DNA from: Streptomyces naganishii JCM 4654 | GTDB taxonomy: Bacteria > Actinomycetota > Actinomycetes > Streptomycetales > Streptomycetaceae | Assembly: GCF_014650575.1 (NCBI RefSeq) | Contig: NZ_BMVF01000021.1 | Span: 48,465 to 112,464, forward strand | Length of the DNA stretch: 64,000 bases | Direction of reading: 5' to 3' | Shown: one piece after another, positions 8,019 through 16,116 of the stretch | Layout of the letters: the number at the start of each line of letters is the position of its first letter | Position numbering within the stretch: position 1 is the stretch's first letter | Made by a program: the position numbers and the translations under genes | Notes under the pieces: generated by a model | Databases searched by the model: none | Told to the model about the DNA's origin: nothing | Seen by the model: the letters and a program-made list of their open reading frames with translations, nothing else

Positions 8019-9202
8019 CCGAGACCCTCGGATCCGCGACGTCCGCCGCGGGCAAGGCCGCGGGTGGTGCGGCGAAGGACAACCCGCTCACCGGGCTCGC
8101 CCACAGCGAGGCCGCCGACCGGCTGAAGGCGGAGGTGCAGGAGTACCTCTCCGCCCAGGCCGAACGGGTGCTGGCCGGCTTCGGCCGCAAGCTCGGCGAG
8201 ACCACCGGCAAGCTCAACGACATCGCCGAGGGCAACAGCCCCGGCTTCGCCAAGCTCGCCCTCGACACCGGCCGCAAGGTCGCCGAGGGCAAGGGCCCGG
8301 TGCGTTCGATGCTGGAGGCCGGGGCCTCGCGCGCCAAGGACAGTGTGATGGACACGGTCAAGAACCTCGGCGGGGGCGGAAAGGGCAAGCGCAAGAGCGG
8401 CGGGGGCAACAAGCCGACCGTCATCATGGAGTACGTCGACGTCGGCGTGCCGTTGCGCACCGCCTACGACCAGTGGACCCGGTTCCAGGACTTCAGCACC
8501 TTCGCCAAGGGGGTCAAGAGCGCCGGTCGCGCCGACGACACCCACTCGGACTGGCAGGCGAAGGTCTGGTGGTCCAGCCGCAGCTGGAAGGCCACGACGA
8601 CCGAGCAGGTGCCCGACTACCGCATCCAGTGGACGTCGGAGGGCGCGAAGGGCAGCACGAAGGGCGTCGTCTCCTTCCACAGCCTGGAGGAGAACCTCAC
8701 CCGCGTCCTGCTGGTCATGGAGTACTACCCGAGCGGCTTCTTCGAGAAGACGGGCAACATCTGGCGCGCCCAGGGCCGCCGGGCCCGGCTCGACCTGAAG
8801 AACTACGCCCGCTTCATCACCCTCAAGGGGGAGGCGGAGGACGGCTGGCGCGGCGAGATCCGCGACGGCGAGGTCGTCCGCAGCCACGAGGACGCCCTCG
8901 CGGAGGAGGAAGAGGAGGGCTCCGAGGAGGGCGCCACCGCCGAGGACGAGAACGAGGACGAGAACGAGGAGGAGCCGGAGGAGGAAGAGGCCGCCTACGA
9001 GGACGAGGACCGGGGCGAGGAAGAGGAGCCGTACGAGGAGGACGAGGAGGAGGGCCCCTACGCCGAGGAGGAGAACGGCGAGGAGGGCAACGGCGAGTAC
9101 GAGGACGAGCCCGAGGCGGAGGCCGCCGACGAGGGTGAGCCCGAGGCGGAGGCCGAGGACGTCGACGAGGACGAGTACGCCGAAGGCGGGAGCCGTCGAT
9201 GA
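8015..9202 (+). CDS. gvpZ: GvpZ-type SRPBCC-domain protein with acidic tail
   Basis: A 395-residue protein overlapping gvpY (ATGA). Residues ~1-115 are helical ('NPLTGLAHSEAADRLKAEV'). Residues ~135-270 look like a START/SRPBCC polyketide-cyclase-like fold: 'VIMEYVDVGVPLRTAYDQW', 'VWWSSRSWKATTTEQVPDY', then 'YYPSGFFEKTGNIWRAQGRR'. The last ~100 residues are almost entirely Glu/Asp with scattered Gly and Tyr. The fold usually binds hydrophobic ligands. By position this is gvpZ. The acidic tail mirrors the basic tail of GvpY. Confidence 0.8.
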   Translation: MTETLGSATSAAGKAAGGAAKDNPLTGLAHSEAADRLKAEVQEYLSAQAERVLAGFGRKLGETTGKLNDIAEGNSPGFAKLALDTGRKVAEGKGPVRSMLEAGASRAKDSVMDTVKNLGGGGKGKRKSGGGNKPTVIMEYVDVGVPLRTAYDQWTRFQDFSTFAKGVKSAGRADDTHSDWQAKVWWSSRSWKATTTEQVPDYRIQWTSEGAKGSTKGVVSFHSLEENLTRVLLVMEYYPSGFFEKTGNIWRAQGRRARLDLKNYARFITLKGEAEDGWRGEIRDGEVVRSHEDALAEEEEEGSEEGATAEDENEDENEEEPEEEEAAYEDEDRGEEEEPYEEDEEEGPYAEEENGEEGNGEYEDEPEAEAADEGEPEAEAEDVDEDEYAEGGSRR

Positions 9203-9558
9203 CGACTCCGAGGCGGCTGCCCGATCCGTACGGCGGCCCGAGCAGCGGTGCCAACCTCGCGGACATCCTCGAGCGCGTCCTCGACAAGGGTGTGGTGATC
9301 GCGGGTGACATCCGCATCAACCTGCTGGACATCGAACTGCTCACCGTCAAACTCCGGCTCGTCGTCGCCTCGGTGGACAAGGCCAAGGAGATGGGCATCG
9401 ACTGGTGGGAGAGCGACCCCGCGCTCTCCTCCCGCGCCCGGCGCGACGAACTCGCCCGGGAGAACGCGGAGTTGCGCGAGAGGCTGGCGCGACTCGAGGA
9501 ACTGGAGGAGGGCGGTGGCCGGAGTGCCGGCCGCCGGCTTCCCAGGGAGGCACCATGA
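9199..9558 (+). CDS. gvpJ: Gas vesicle protein GvpJ (GvpA-like)
   Basis: A 119-residue GvpA paralogue coupled to gvpZ (ATGA overlap). The core reads 'NLADILERVLDKGVVIAGDI', 'RINLLDIELLTVKLRLVVAS' and 'DKAKEMGIDWWESDP', followed by a charged helical tail. In the family, GvpJ is a minor wall component placed at vesicle tips or involved in nucleation. Its stop overlaps the next ATG. Confidence 0.9.
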   Translation: MTTPRRLPDPYGGPSSGANLADILERVLDKGVVIAGDIRINLLDIELLTVKLRLVVASVDKAKEMGIDWWESDPALSSRARRDELARENAELRERLARLEELEEGGGRSAGRRLPREAP

Positions 9559-10367
9559 CAGGACTGCGGTACGTGTACGCCGTCTGCCGTCCCCTCGAGG
9601 CGCCGCTCCAGGCGCAGTTGACCGGGGTGGCCGGGGCTCCGGCCAAACCGCTGGCCCACCACGGCCTGATCGCCGTGGTCAGCGAGGTACCCGAGCAGGA
9701 CTTCGCCGAGGAACCCCTGCGCGCCCATCTGGAGGACCTGGACTGGCTCGCCGCCACCGCCCGCGCCCACCAGGGCGTGATCGACGCGCTCACCGTCGTC
9801 ACCACCCCGCTGCCGTTGCGGCTCGCCACCGTCTTCCGGGACGACAGCGGGGTGCGCAGCATGATCGAGGCCCGCGAGGACCACATCCGCCGGACCCTCG
9901 ACCGCCTGGAGGGGCGCGTGGAGTGGGGCGTCAAGGTCTACCTGGAGAACGCCGGGGCCGAACGAGCGGCGCAGGCCGCCGAGCCGGCGTCCAGGCCCGC
10001 CTCGGGCCGCGACTACCTGCGCCGGCGGCGGCAGGAGACCAGGGCGCACGAGGACCAGTGGCAGCGGGCGGAGGCCTTCGCCACCGCGCTGCACGGCAAG
10101 TTGTCGGCGTTCGCCGAGGACGCCCGGCTGCACGCGCCGCAGAACGCGGCGCTCACCGGCGAGGCCGGGCGCAACGTGCTCAACGCGGCCTACCTCGTGC
10201 CCCGCGCGCACTCCGAGGAGTTCGTGGAGCTGGTGGACCGCACGAAGGACGACTCCCCGGGCATGCGCGTGGAACTCACCGGCCCCTGGGCGGCGTACTC
10301 CTTCGCCGGCGACACCCCGCCGGACGAGGCGCCGGACGAGGCACCGGGTGGGGAGGGGCCGGCATGA
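9555..10367 (+). CDS. gvpL: Gas vesicle protein GvpL (GvpF/GvpL family)
   Basis: The 270-residue frame opens at ATG 9555 with AGGGAGG five bases before it; longer in-frame starts upstream run into gvpJ. It begins 'TGLRYVYAVCRPLEAPLQA' and contains 'TTPLPLRLATVFRDDSGV', 'VEWGVKVYLENAGAERAAQA' and 'VELTGPWAAYSFAG', the GvpF/L pattern. It is a probable assembly chaperone paralogous to GvpF. The stop overlaps gvpS. Confidence 0.9.
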   Translation: MTGLRYVYAVCRPLEAPLQAQLTGVAGAPAKPLAHHGLIAVVSEVPEQDFAEEPLRAHLEDLDWLAATARAHQGVIDALTVVTTPLPLRLATVFRDDSGVRSMIEAREDHIRRTLDRLEGRVEWGVKVYLENAGAERAAQAAEPASRPASGRDYLRRRRQETRAHEDQWQRAEAFATALHGKLSAFAEDARLHAPQNAALTGEAGRNVLNAAYLVPRAHSEEFVELVDRTKDDSPGMRVELTGPWAAYSFAGDTPPDEAPDEAPGGEGPA

Positions 10368-10567
10368 CGGTCGTCGAACGCCGTGAGATCGCGCTGGTCG
10401 ACCTGCTGGACCGGCTGCTGGCCGGCGGGGTCGTCATCACCGGGGACGTCACCTTGCGCATCGCGGACGTCGACCTCGTCCGCATCGACCTCAACGCCCT
10501 GATCAGCTCGGTGAACGCCAATGTGCCGTCCCCCTTCGAGGCACTGGAACCCCAAGAGGAGCAGTGA
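10364..10567 (+). CDS. gvpS: Gas vesicle protein GvpS (GvpA-like)
   Basis: A 67-residue GvpA-like protein: 'REIALVDLLDRLLAGGVVIT', then 'DVTLRIADVDLVRIDLNALI'. It is the third GvpA-fold gene of the cluster and the shortest, without a tail. In actinomycetes it lies between gvpL and gvpK. It is likely a minor structural or nucleation component. Confidence 0.88.
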   Translation: MTVVERREIALVDLLDRLLAGGVVITGDVTLRIADVDLVRIDLNALISSVNANVPSPFEALEPQEEQ

Positions 10568-10573
10568 GCCGCC

Positions 10574-10855
10574 GTGACCGCGCGCAAGCGTCTGGAACTC
10601 GAACCCGACACCGTCGAACGCGACCTGGTGAAACTGGTCCTGACGGTGGTGGAACTGCTGCGTCAGCTGATGGAACGGCAGGCGCTGCGCCGCTTCGACG
10701 TCGGTGACCTGACCGAGGAGCAGGAGGAGCGCATCGGCCTGACGCTGATGCTGCTCGAGGACCGCATGGCCGAACTGCGCGACCGCTACGGACTGCGGCC
10801 CGAGGACCTGAATCTGGACCTCGGGCCGCTGGGACCGCTGCTTCCCCGGGAGTGA
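10574..10855 (+). CDS. gvpK: Gas vesicle protein GvpK
   Basis: A 93-residue last gene of the cluster, GTG start six bases after gvpS, with GAGGAG upstream in the gvpS end. It contains the family sequence 'DLVKLVLTVVELLRQLMERQ', then 'RRFDVGDLTEEQEERIGLTL' and 'LGPLGPLLPRE'. GvpK is a small accessory protein required for vesicle formation. A strong hairpin follows the stop by three bases, closing the operon. Confidence 0.9.
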   Translation: MTARKRLELEPDTVERDLVKLVLTVVELLRQLMERQALRRFDVGDLTEEQEERIGLTLMLLEDRMAELRDRYGLRPEDLNLDLGPLGPLLPRE

Positions 10856-10858
10856 GCG

Positions 10859-10875
10859 GCCCGGGTCTCCCGGGC
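10859..10875. terminator. Hairpin at end of gas-vesicle operon
   Basis: GCCCGGG-TCT-CCCGGGC is a perfect 7-bp stem with a 3-base loop, three bases after the gvpK stop and facing a convergent small gene. There is no T-run, as is usual for Streptomyces stem-only terminators. Confidence 0.6.
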
Positions 10876-10897
10876 GCCGTCCCCGCCTACCGGACGA

Positions 10898-11068
10898 CTA
10901 CCACCTGTACCAACGGCCCCTGCCGCCGGCGGTGGTCGTACCGCGGACCAGGAAGCCCAGCAGCCACACGACGAGCACCGCCAGCGCAATCCACCAGAGC
11001 ACCTTCACCGCGAATCCGACCCCGAAGAGAATCAGCGCCAGAAGCAGTACGAGCAGGATGGGAACCAT
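10898..11068 (-). CDS. Small hydrophobic membrane protein
   Basis: An ATG at 11068 preceded by AGGAGG (6-base spacing) opens a 56-codon frame. Two adjacent transmembrane segments are visible: 'PILLVLLLALILFGVGFAV' and 'WWIALAVLVVWLLGFLV', then a Gly/Arg/Trp end. This is the short 'hydrophobic protein' (lmo0937-like) common in Streptomyces. Its role is unknown, though relatives are often stress-induced. It is convergent with the gvp operon. Confidence 0.75.
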   Translation of the reverse strand: MVPILLVLLLALILFGVGFAVKVLWWIALAVLVVWLLGFLVRGTTTAGGRGRWYRW

Positions 11069-11109
11069 AATGAACCTCCTGCTGGTCCGGGTTTCCCGCA
11101 AAGCCGCGA

Positions 11110-11931
11110 TCAGGCCCCCTTGCGGCACAGGATTTCCCCGTGCAGGACGGCGAACCAGCCGTCCTCGCGCCGCCCCCACTCCCGCCAGGCGTCCGACACC
11201 GCCCGCAGCCGGTCCGCGGTGGCGTGACCGCCCTCGGTGGCGCGGTCGGCGTACGCGGACGCCAGGGTCCGGTCGGCCCACAGCCCGCTCCACCACGCGC
11301 GCTCGTCCTCAGTGACGTAGGTCCAGGTGGAGGAGGTGGCCGTGACGTCCGCGCAGCCGGCCGCCAGCGCCCAGGAGCGCAGCCTGCGGCCCGCGTCGGG
11401 CTCGCCGCCGTTGGCGCGGGCCACCCGCCGGTACAGGTCCAGCCAGTCGTCCAGGCCCGGCACCTCGGGGTACCAGGTCATCGCCGCGTAGTCCGCGTCC
11501 CGGACGGCGACGTACCCGCCCGGCTTCGTCACCCGCAGCATCTCGCGCAGCGCCCGCACCGGGTCGCCCACGTGCTGGAGCACCTGGTGGGCGTGGACCA
11601 CGCAGAACGTGTCGTCCGGGTAGTCCAGGGCGTGCACGTCCGCGACCGCGAAGTCCACGTTGCTCAGCCCCCGTCGAGTCGCCGTCGCGCGGGCCTGCTC
11701 CAGCACGCCGGGCGCCCGGTCGACGCCGGTGACGTGCCCGGCGGGCACCAGCTGGGCCAGGTCGGCGGTGATGGTGCCCGGACCGCAGCCGATGTCCAGG
11801 ATCCGCATGTGGGGCTTGAGCGAACCGAGCAGGTACGCCGCGGAGTTGGCGGCGGTGCGCCAGGTGTGCGAACGCAGTACGGACTCGTGGTGGCCGTGCG
11901 TGTAGACGGCCGTCTCCCGCGGCTCGGGCAT
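11110..11931 (-). CDS. SAM-dependent methyltransferase, UbiE/MenG-like
   Basis: A 273-residue class I methyltransferase. Motif I is 'ILDIGCGPGTITADLA', followed by 'VTGVDRAPGVLEQA', 'VHAHQVLQHVGDPVRALRE' and 'VTKPGGYVAVRDADY'. I start it at ATG 11931 (GGAAGGGG upstream); an upstream GTG at 11979 would add 16 residues. The C-terminal part 'EDERAWWSGLWADRTLASAY' is shared with Streptomyces methyltransferases of unknown substrate. It stands alone. Confidence 0.85.
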   Translation of the reverse strand: MPEPRETAVYTHGHHESVLRSHTWRTAANSAAYLLGSLKPHMRILDIGCGPGTITADLAQLVPAGHVTGVDRAPGVLEQARATATRRGLSNVDFAVADVHALDYPDDTFCVVHAHQVLQHVGDPVRALREMLRVTKPGGYVAVRDADYAAMTWYPEVPGLDDWLDLYRRVARANGGEPDAGRRLRSWALAAGCADVTATSSTWTYVTEDERAWWSGLWADRTLASAYADRATEGGHATADRLRAVSDAWREWGRREDGWFAVLHGEILCRKGA

Positions 11932-12024
11932 GGCTGGACCCCTTCCGTCGAACCGGTGCGTCCAGGGGTCCCGTGACACCCCGGCCGGTGTCCGTCACGG
12001 TACGCCCGCGTGCCGCATGATGAG

Positions 12025-12039
12025 ATACGCGTTTCGTAT
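12025..12039. promoter_or_regulatory. ATACG-N5-CGTAT inverted repeat
   Basis: A 5-bp inverted repeat with a 5-base spacer lies about 94 bases upstream of the methyltransferase start, in a locally AT-richer stretch that also holds TATACT. It resembles half-sites of TetR-type operators; no regulator gene adjoins it. Confidence 0.3.
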
Positions 12040-12110
12040 ACTGGACTGACGGACGGTCGGGGACGCCGAAAGGGCGGCCCACGGGAGAACACGTCGGCCG
12101 CCCCCCGGGT

Positions 12111-13604
12111 TCACTGGGGCGGCAGCGGCCGGTACACCGTCAGCGCCTGCGGCAGCTTCTCCAGCCACACGTCGCCCTCCACCTCCATCACCTCGCCGTC
12201 GTAGGCGAGCAGGGTGCCGGGGGCGACGCCGGCCAGATGCAGCCGGCCCACCTGGACGGCGGCGTGCGCGGGGGAACGGGTCAGCGGCCCCGCCAGAGCG
12301 GCTGACAGCAGCCTGAGAGCGGGCCGCCGGCCACCGTGCACCACGCGCACGTCGAGCCGGCCGTCCGCCAGGTCCTGCCTGCGGCCGGGCGCCAGGCCCA
12401 TGCGGTGGTACATGCCGTTGCCCGCGAACAGCAGCCACAGCGGGTGCCGCCGCCCCGCGAACTCCGCCTCCAGCGGGTGGCGGTCGGCGCGCAGCACCCG
12501 TACGGCCGCCAGCACCCCGGCCGGCCACCCGCCGATCCGCTCCGACCAGCGCTCCCGCTCGCGCACCAGCTCCGGGTAGACGCCGAGGCTGAAGGTGTTG
12601 AGGAAGACGCCCCGCTTCCGCCCGGCGACGAAGCGGCCCACGTCCACCCGCACGCCCTCGCCCTGCTCGACGGCCCGGCTCAGATCGCGGGCGTCCTCCA
12701 CGCCGAGGTCGTAGGCGAAGTGGTTGAGGGTGCCGCCGGGCAGCACCGCCAGCGGCAGGCCGCGGCGCAGCGCCACCCCGGCGGCCGTGTTCACCGTGCC
12801 GTCGCCGCCGCACACGCCGAGCACCCTCGCATGGCCGGCCGCCCGCTCCAACTCGGCCTCCACGTCCTCAGGTTCGCACTCCACGACCTCGGCCTTCGGC
12901 AGCGCGTCGCGCAGCGCGCGGGCGCGGTCGGCGCTGCCGGAGGCGCTGTTGGCGACCAGCACCAGTCCCTCGCCGCCCGGCAGCGCCGGCAGGTCGGCGC
13001 GCGGCCGGGCCGGCGGCGCGGCCTGGGCCCGGGTCGGCACCAGGGCCCGTACGGCGAACGCGGCGCCCACGCCGAGGGCCGCGCCCGCCAGCACGTCGCT
13101 CGGGAAGTGCACGCCGGTGTAGACGCGGGACAGCGCGACCGAGGCGGCGACCGGGGCCACCGCCGCGCCCCAGGCCGGGGACTCCAGGGCGACCCCGGTC
13201 GCGAAGGCGGCCGCGGAGGCCGCGTGGCCGGACGGGAAGGACGTGGTGATGGGCTGCCGCTTGAGCCGGCGCATCACCGGCACCGGGTCCAGGACCGGCC
13301 GCGGGCGCCGCACCGAGCGCTTGCCGAGCGTGTTGATCGTCAGGGAGGCCAGGCTCAGCGATGCCAGGCCCCGGACCGCGGCACGGCGGGCGCGCGGGGT
13401 GCGGCTGGCCGTGATGGCCGCGGCCGCCGCGAACCACAGCACCCCGTGGTTCGCGCTCCGGCTCAGCCGGGGCAGCACGGGCCCGGCGCCCGGCCAGTTC
13501 CGCTCGGCCGCGAACTCGAAGAGCCGGCAGTCCAGGGCGAGCATCCGCTTCAGGGCGCTGTGGGCGCCGGTCTTCGGCACGGTGAGGTCGACGTCTGGGG
13601 TCAT
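12111..13604 (-). CDS. PAP2 phosphatase-diacylglycerol kinase fusion
   Basis: A 497-residue two-domain protein. Residues ~1-215 form a membrane PAP2 phosphatase with all three motifs: 'KRSVRRPRP', 'PSGHAAS' and 'SRVYTGVHFPSDVLAG'. Residues ~225-497 form a diacylglycerol/lipid kinase domain with 'LVLVANSASGS', the 'GGDGT' glycine loop, 'PLAVLPGGTLNHFAYDLG' and 'AYDGEVMEVEGDVW'. The fusion combines dephosphorylation and phosphorylation of lipid intermediates, perhaps undecaprenyl phosphate or phosphatidate. Such fusions are known in actinobacteria, but the substrate is not. ATG 13604 lies 111 bases from the divergent histidine phosphatase gene. Confidence 0.9.
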   Translation of the reverse strand: MTPDVDLTVPKTGAHSALKRMLALDCRLFEFAAERNWPGAGPVLPRLSRSANHGVLWFAAAAAITASRTPRARRAAVRGLASLSLASLTINTLGKRSVRRPRPVLDPVPVMRRLKRQPITTSFPSGHAASAAAFATGVALESPAWGAAVAPVAASVALSRVYTGVHFPSDVLAGAALGVGAAFAVRALVPTRAQAAPPARPRADLPALPGGEGLVLVANSASGSADRARALRDALPKAEVVECEPEDVEAELERAAGHARVLGVCGGDGTVNTAAGVALRRGLPLAVLPGGTLNHFAYDLGVEDARDLSRAVEQGEGVRVDVGRFVAGRKRGVFLNTFSLGVYPELVRERERWSERIGGWPAGVLAAVRVLRADRHPLEAEFAGRRHPLWLLFAGNGMYHRMGLAPGRRQDLADGRLDVRVVHGGRRPALRLLSAALAGPLTRSPAHAAVQVGRLHLAGVAPGTLLAYDGEVMEVEGDVWLEKLPQALTVYRPLPPQ

Positions 13605-13715
13605 ACAGGCACCGCTACCCTGATGTGGCCGTTTCTTGTGCGCCCGGTCGCGCGCGGGCGGCGCCACTCCTCCGTCCGGCTCCACGAACCGGCTCCTACG
13701 CCCGGGAAAGCCCGC

Positions 13716-14405
13716 ATGCGCCTGCTCCTCGTACGCCATGGTCAGACCCCGTCCAACCTGGACGGCCTGCTGGACACCGCGCCGCCGGGCGCGGGGCTCA
13801 CCGCACTCGGTGAGCGGCAGGCGGCCGCACTGCCCGAGGCGCTCGCCGGCGAGGACGTCGAGGCCGTCTACGCCTCGTCCCTGCTGCGCACCCGGCTCAC
13901 CGCCGCGCCGCTGGCCGCCGCCCGCGGCCTGGACGTGCTCGTCCGCGACGGCCTGCGCGAGGTGGCCGCGGGCGAGCTGGAGATGGAGCCCGGCGACTCG
14001 CCGCGCGGGCAGCGGTACATGCGCACGGTGCTGGCCTGGGCCGCCGGGGACACCGCCCTGCGCATGCCGGGCGGCGAGAGCGGGGCGGAGACGCTGGCAC
14101 GCCTGGACGCGGTCGTCGCCGAGGCGGCGGACAGCGGGGCCCGGACCGTCGTCATGGTCGGCCACGGCGCGGCCGTCCGGCTGTGGACCGCCGCCCGCGC
14201 CCACAACCTCGACGCGGACTTCGCCGCCGTCCACTCCCTGCGCAACACCGGCGTGGTGATCCTGGAGGGCTCGCCCGCGGACGGCTGGAAGGCCCTGTCC
14301 TGGGCGGGCGCGCTGGTGCCGCCCGCCGGGGAGAGCGGCCCGACCGGGCGCCCCGTACCCGGGGAACGGCCCCCGCGGCGAGGGCCCGCCCGGCACGAGC
14401 GGTAG
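13716..14405 (+). CDS. Histidine phosphatase (phosphoglycerate mutase-like)
   Basis: A 229-residue protein with the phosphohistidine motif 'LLLVRHGQTPSN' at the N-terminus, 'VYASSLLRTRLTAAPLA', 'LREVAAGELE' and the second catalytic histidine in 'VVMVGHGAAVRLW'. The fold hydrolyses phosphate esters; it may act on sugar phosphates or alpha-ribazole phosphate. A disordered Pro/Arg-rich ~30-residue tail is present. It starts 111 bases from the PAP2-kinase gene on the other strand. Confidence 0.88.
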   Translation: MRLLLVRHGQTPSNLDGLLDTAPPGAGLTALGERQAAALPEALAGEDVEAVYASSLLRTRLTAAPLAAARGLDVLVRDGLREVAAGELEMEPGDSPRGQRYMRTVLAWAAGDTALRMPGGESGAETLARLDAVVAEAADSGARTVVMVGHGAAVRLWTAARAHNLDADFAAVHSLRNTGVVILEGSPADGWKALSWAGALVPPAGESGPTGRPVPGERPPRRGPARHER

Positions 14406-14485
14406 GCCCCTCCCGGCCCGCCAGCGCGCGCCGGCCGGGATAAGCGTTTGCCGTGCCGTTGGGGCCGCCCGCAGAATGCGTGCTC

Positions 14486-16105
14486 ATGGGACATCTGGAG
14501 GCCGCGCACCTGGAGTACTACCTGCCCGACGGGAGGGCGCTGCTCGGCGACGTCTCCTTCCGGGTGGGGGAGGGCGCCGCGGTGGCCCTCGTCGGCCCGA
14601 ACGGCGCGGGCAAGACCACCCTGCTGCGCCTGATCTCCGGTGAGCTCAAGCCGCACGGCGGCACCGTGACCGTCAGCGGCGGCCTGGGCGTGATGCGCCA
14701 GTTCGTCGGCTCCGTACGGGACGAGACCACCGTGCGCGACCTGCTGGTGTCGGTCGCCCCGCCGCGCATCCAGGAGGCCGCGCGCGCCGTCGACGCGGCC
14801 GAGCACGCCATCATGACGGTCGACGACGAGGCCGCCCAGCTCGCGTACGCGCAGGCGCTGGCCGACTGGGCGGAGGCCCGCGGCTACGAGGCCGAGACCC
14901 TGTGGGACATGTGCACCACCGCGGCCCTCGGCGTGCCCTACGACAAGGCGCAGTGGCGGCAGGTGCGCACCCTGTCCGGCGGCGAGCAGAAGCGGCTGGT
15001 ACTGGAGGCGCTGCTGCGCGGCACCGACGAGGTCCTGCTGCTCGACGAGCCGGACAACTACCTCGACGTGCCCGGCAAGCGCTGGCTGGAGGAGCGGCTG
15101 CGGGAGACCCGCAAGACGGTCCTGTTCGTCTCCCACGACCGCGAACTCCTCGCCCGCGCCGCCGAGAAGATCGTCTCCGTGGAACCCGGGCCCGGCGGCG
15201 CCGACGCCTGGGTGCACGGCGGCGGCTTCGCCACCTACCACGAGGCCAGGCGCGAACGCTTCGCCCGCTTCGAGGAGTTGCGCCGGCGCTGGGACGAGAA
15301 GCACGCCCAGCTGAAGAAGCTGGTGCTGAGTCTGCGTCAGGCGGCCACCATCAGCCACGAGTTGGCCTCCCGCTACCAGGCGGCGCAGACCAGGCTGCGC
15401 AAGTTCGAGGAGGCGGGGCCGCCCCCGGAGCCTCCGCGCGAGCAGGACATCCGCATGCGCCTGAAGGGCGGCCGCACCGGCGTCCGCGCGGTCACCTGCG
15501 CGAACCTGGAACTGACCGGCCTGATGAAACCCTTCGACCTGGAGGTGTTCTACGGCGAGCGGGTCGCCGTCCTCGGCTCCAACGGCTCGGGCAAGTCGCA
15601 CTTCCTGCGGCTGCTGGCCGGCGAGGACGTGGCCCACACCGGGCAGTGGAAGCTCGGCGCCCGCGTGGTCCCCGGCCACTTCGCGCAGACCCACGCCCAC
15701 CCCGAGCTCCAGGGCCGCACCCTGCTGGACATCCTGTGGAAGGAGCACGCGCAGGACCGCGGCGCGGCGATGTCACGGCTGCGCCGCTACGAGCTGACCG
15801 GCCAGGCCGAGCAGGCCTTCGACCGCCTCTCCGGCGGCCAGCAGGCCCGCTTCCAGATCCTCCTGCTGGAACTGGCCGGCGCCACGGCCCTCCTCCTGGA
15901 CGAGCCGACCGACAACCTCGACCTGGAGTCCGCCGAGGCGCTCCAGGAGGGCCTGGAGGCCTTCGAGGGCACCGTCCTCGCCGTCACCCACGACCGCTGG
16001 TTCGCGCGCTCCTTCGACCGCTACCTGGTCTTCGGCGCGGACGGCCGGATCCGGGAGACCCCGGAACCGGTCTGGGACGAACGCCGCGTCGAACGCGCAC
16101 GGTGA
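14486..16105 (+). CDS. ABC-F family ATPase
   Basis: A 539-residue protein with two ABC cassettes and no membrane segment. Cassette 1 has Walker A 'VGPNGAGKTT', signature 'LSGGEQKRL' and Walker B 'VLLLDEPDNYLDV'. A charged linker follows ('RRRWDEKHAQLKKLVLSLRQ'). Cassette 2 has 'LGSNGSGKSH', 'LSGGQQARF' and 'LLLDEPTDNLDL'. ABC-F proteins act on the ribosome, either as translation factors or as resistance proteins. The Ser-His ending of the second Walker A is a variation also seen in Streptomyces homologues. ATG 14486 is chosen; an ATG at 14453 is possible. Confidence 0.9.
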   Translation: MGHLEAAHLEYYLPDGRALLGDVSFRVGEGAAVALVGPNGAGKTTLLRLISGELKPHGGTVTVSGGLGVMRQFVGSVRDETTVRDLLVSVAPPRIQEAARAVDAAEHAIMTVDDEAAQLAYAQALADWAEARGYEAETLWDMCTTAALGVPYDKAQWRQVRTLSGGEQKRLVLEALLRGTDEVLLLDEPDNYLDVPGKRWLEERLRETRKTVLFVSHDRELLARAAEKIVSVEPGPGGADAWVHGGGFATYHEARRERFARFEELRRRWDEKHAQLKKLVLSLRQAATISHELASRYQAAQTRLRKFEEAGPPPEPPREQDIRMRLKGGRTGVRAVTCANLELTGLMKPFDLEVFYGERVAVLGSNGSGKSHFLRLLAGEDVAHTGQWKLGARVVPGHFAQTHAHPELQGRTLLDILWKEHAQDRGAAMSRLRRYELTGQAEQAFDRLSGGQQARFQILLLELAGATALLLDEPTDNLDLESAEALQEGLEAFEGTVLAVTHDRWFARSFDRYLVFGADGRIRETPEPVWDERRVERAR

Positions 16106-16116
16106 GGGCCGGGCGG

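Noticed and set aside
12010..12204. A 64-codon plus-strand frame starting over the ATACG dyad as a lost regulator gene
   Set aside because: It runs into the 3' end of the PAP2-kinase gene on the other strand and shows no HTH or other motif.
12336..13620. Long plus-strand frame opposite the PAP2-kinase gene
   Set aside because: The recognisable domains are on the reverse strand; only the 3' part after 13716 (histidine phosphatase) is real in this frame.
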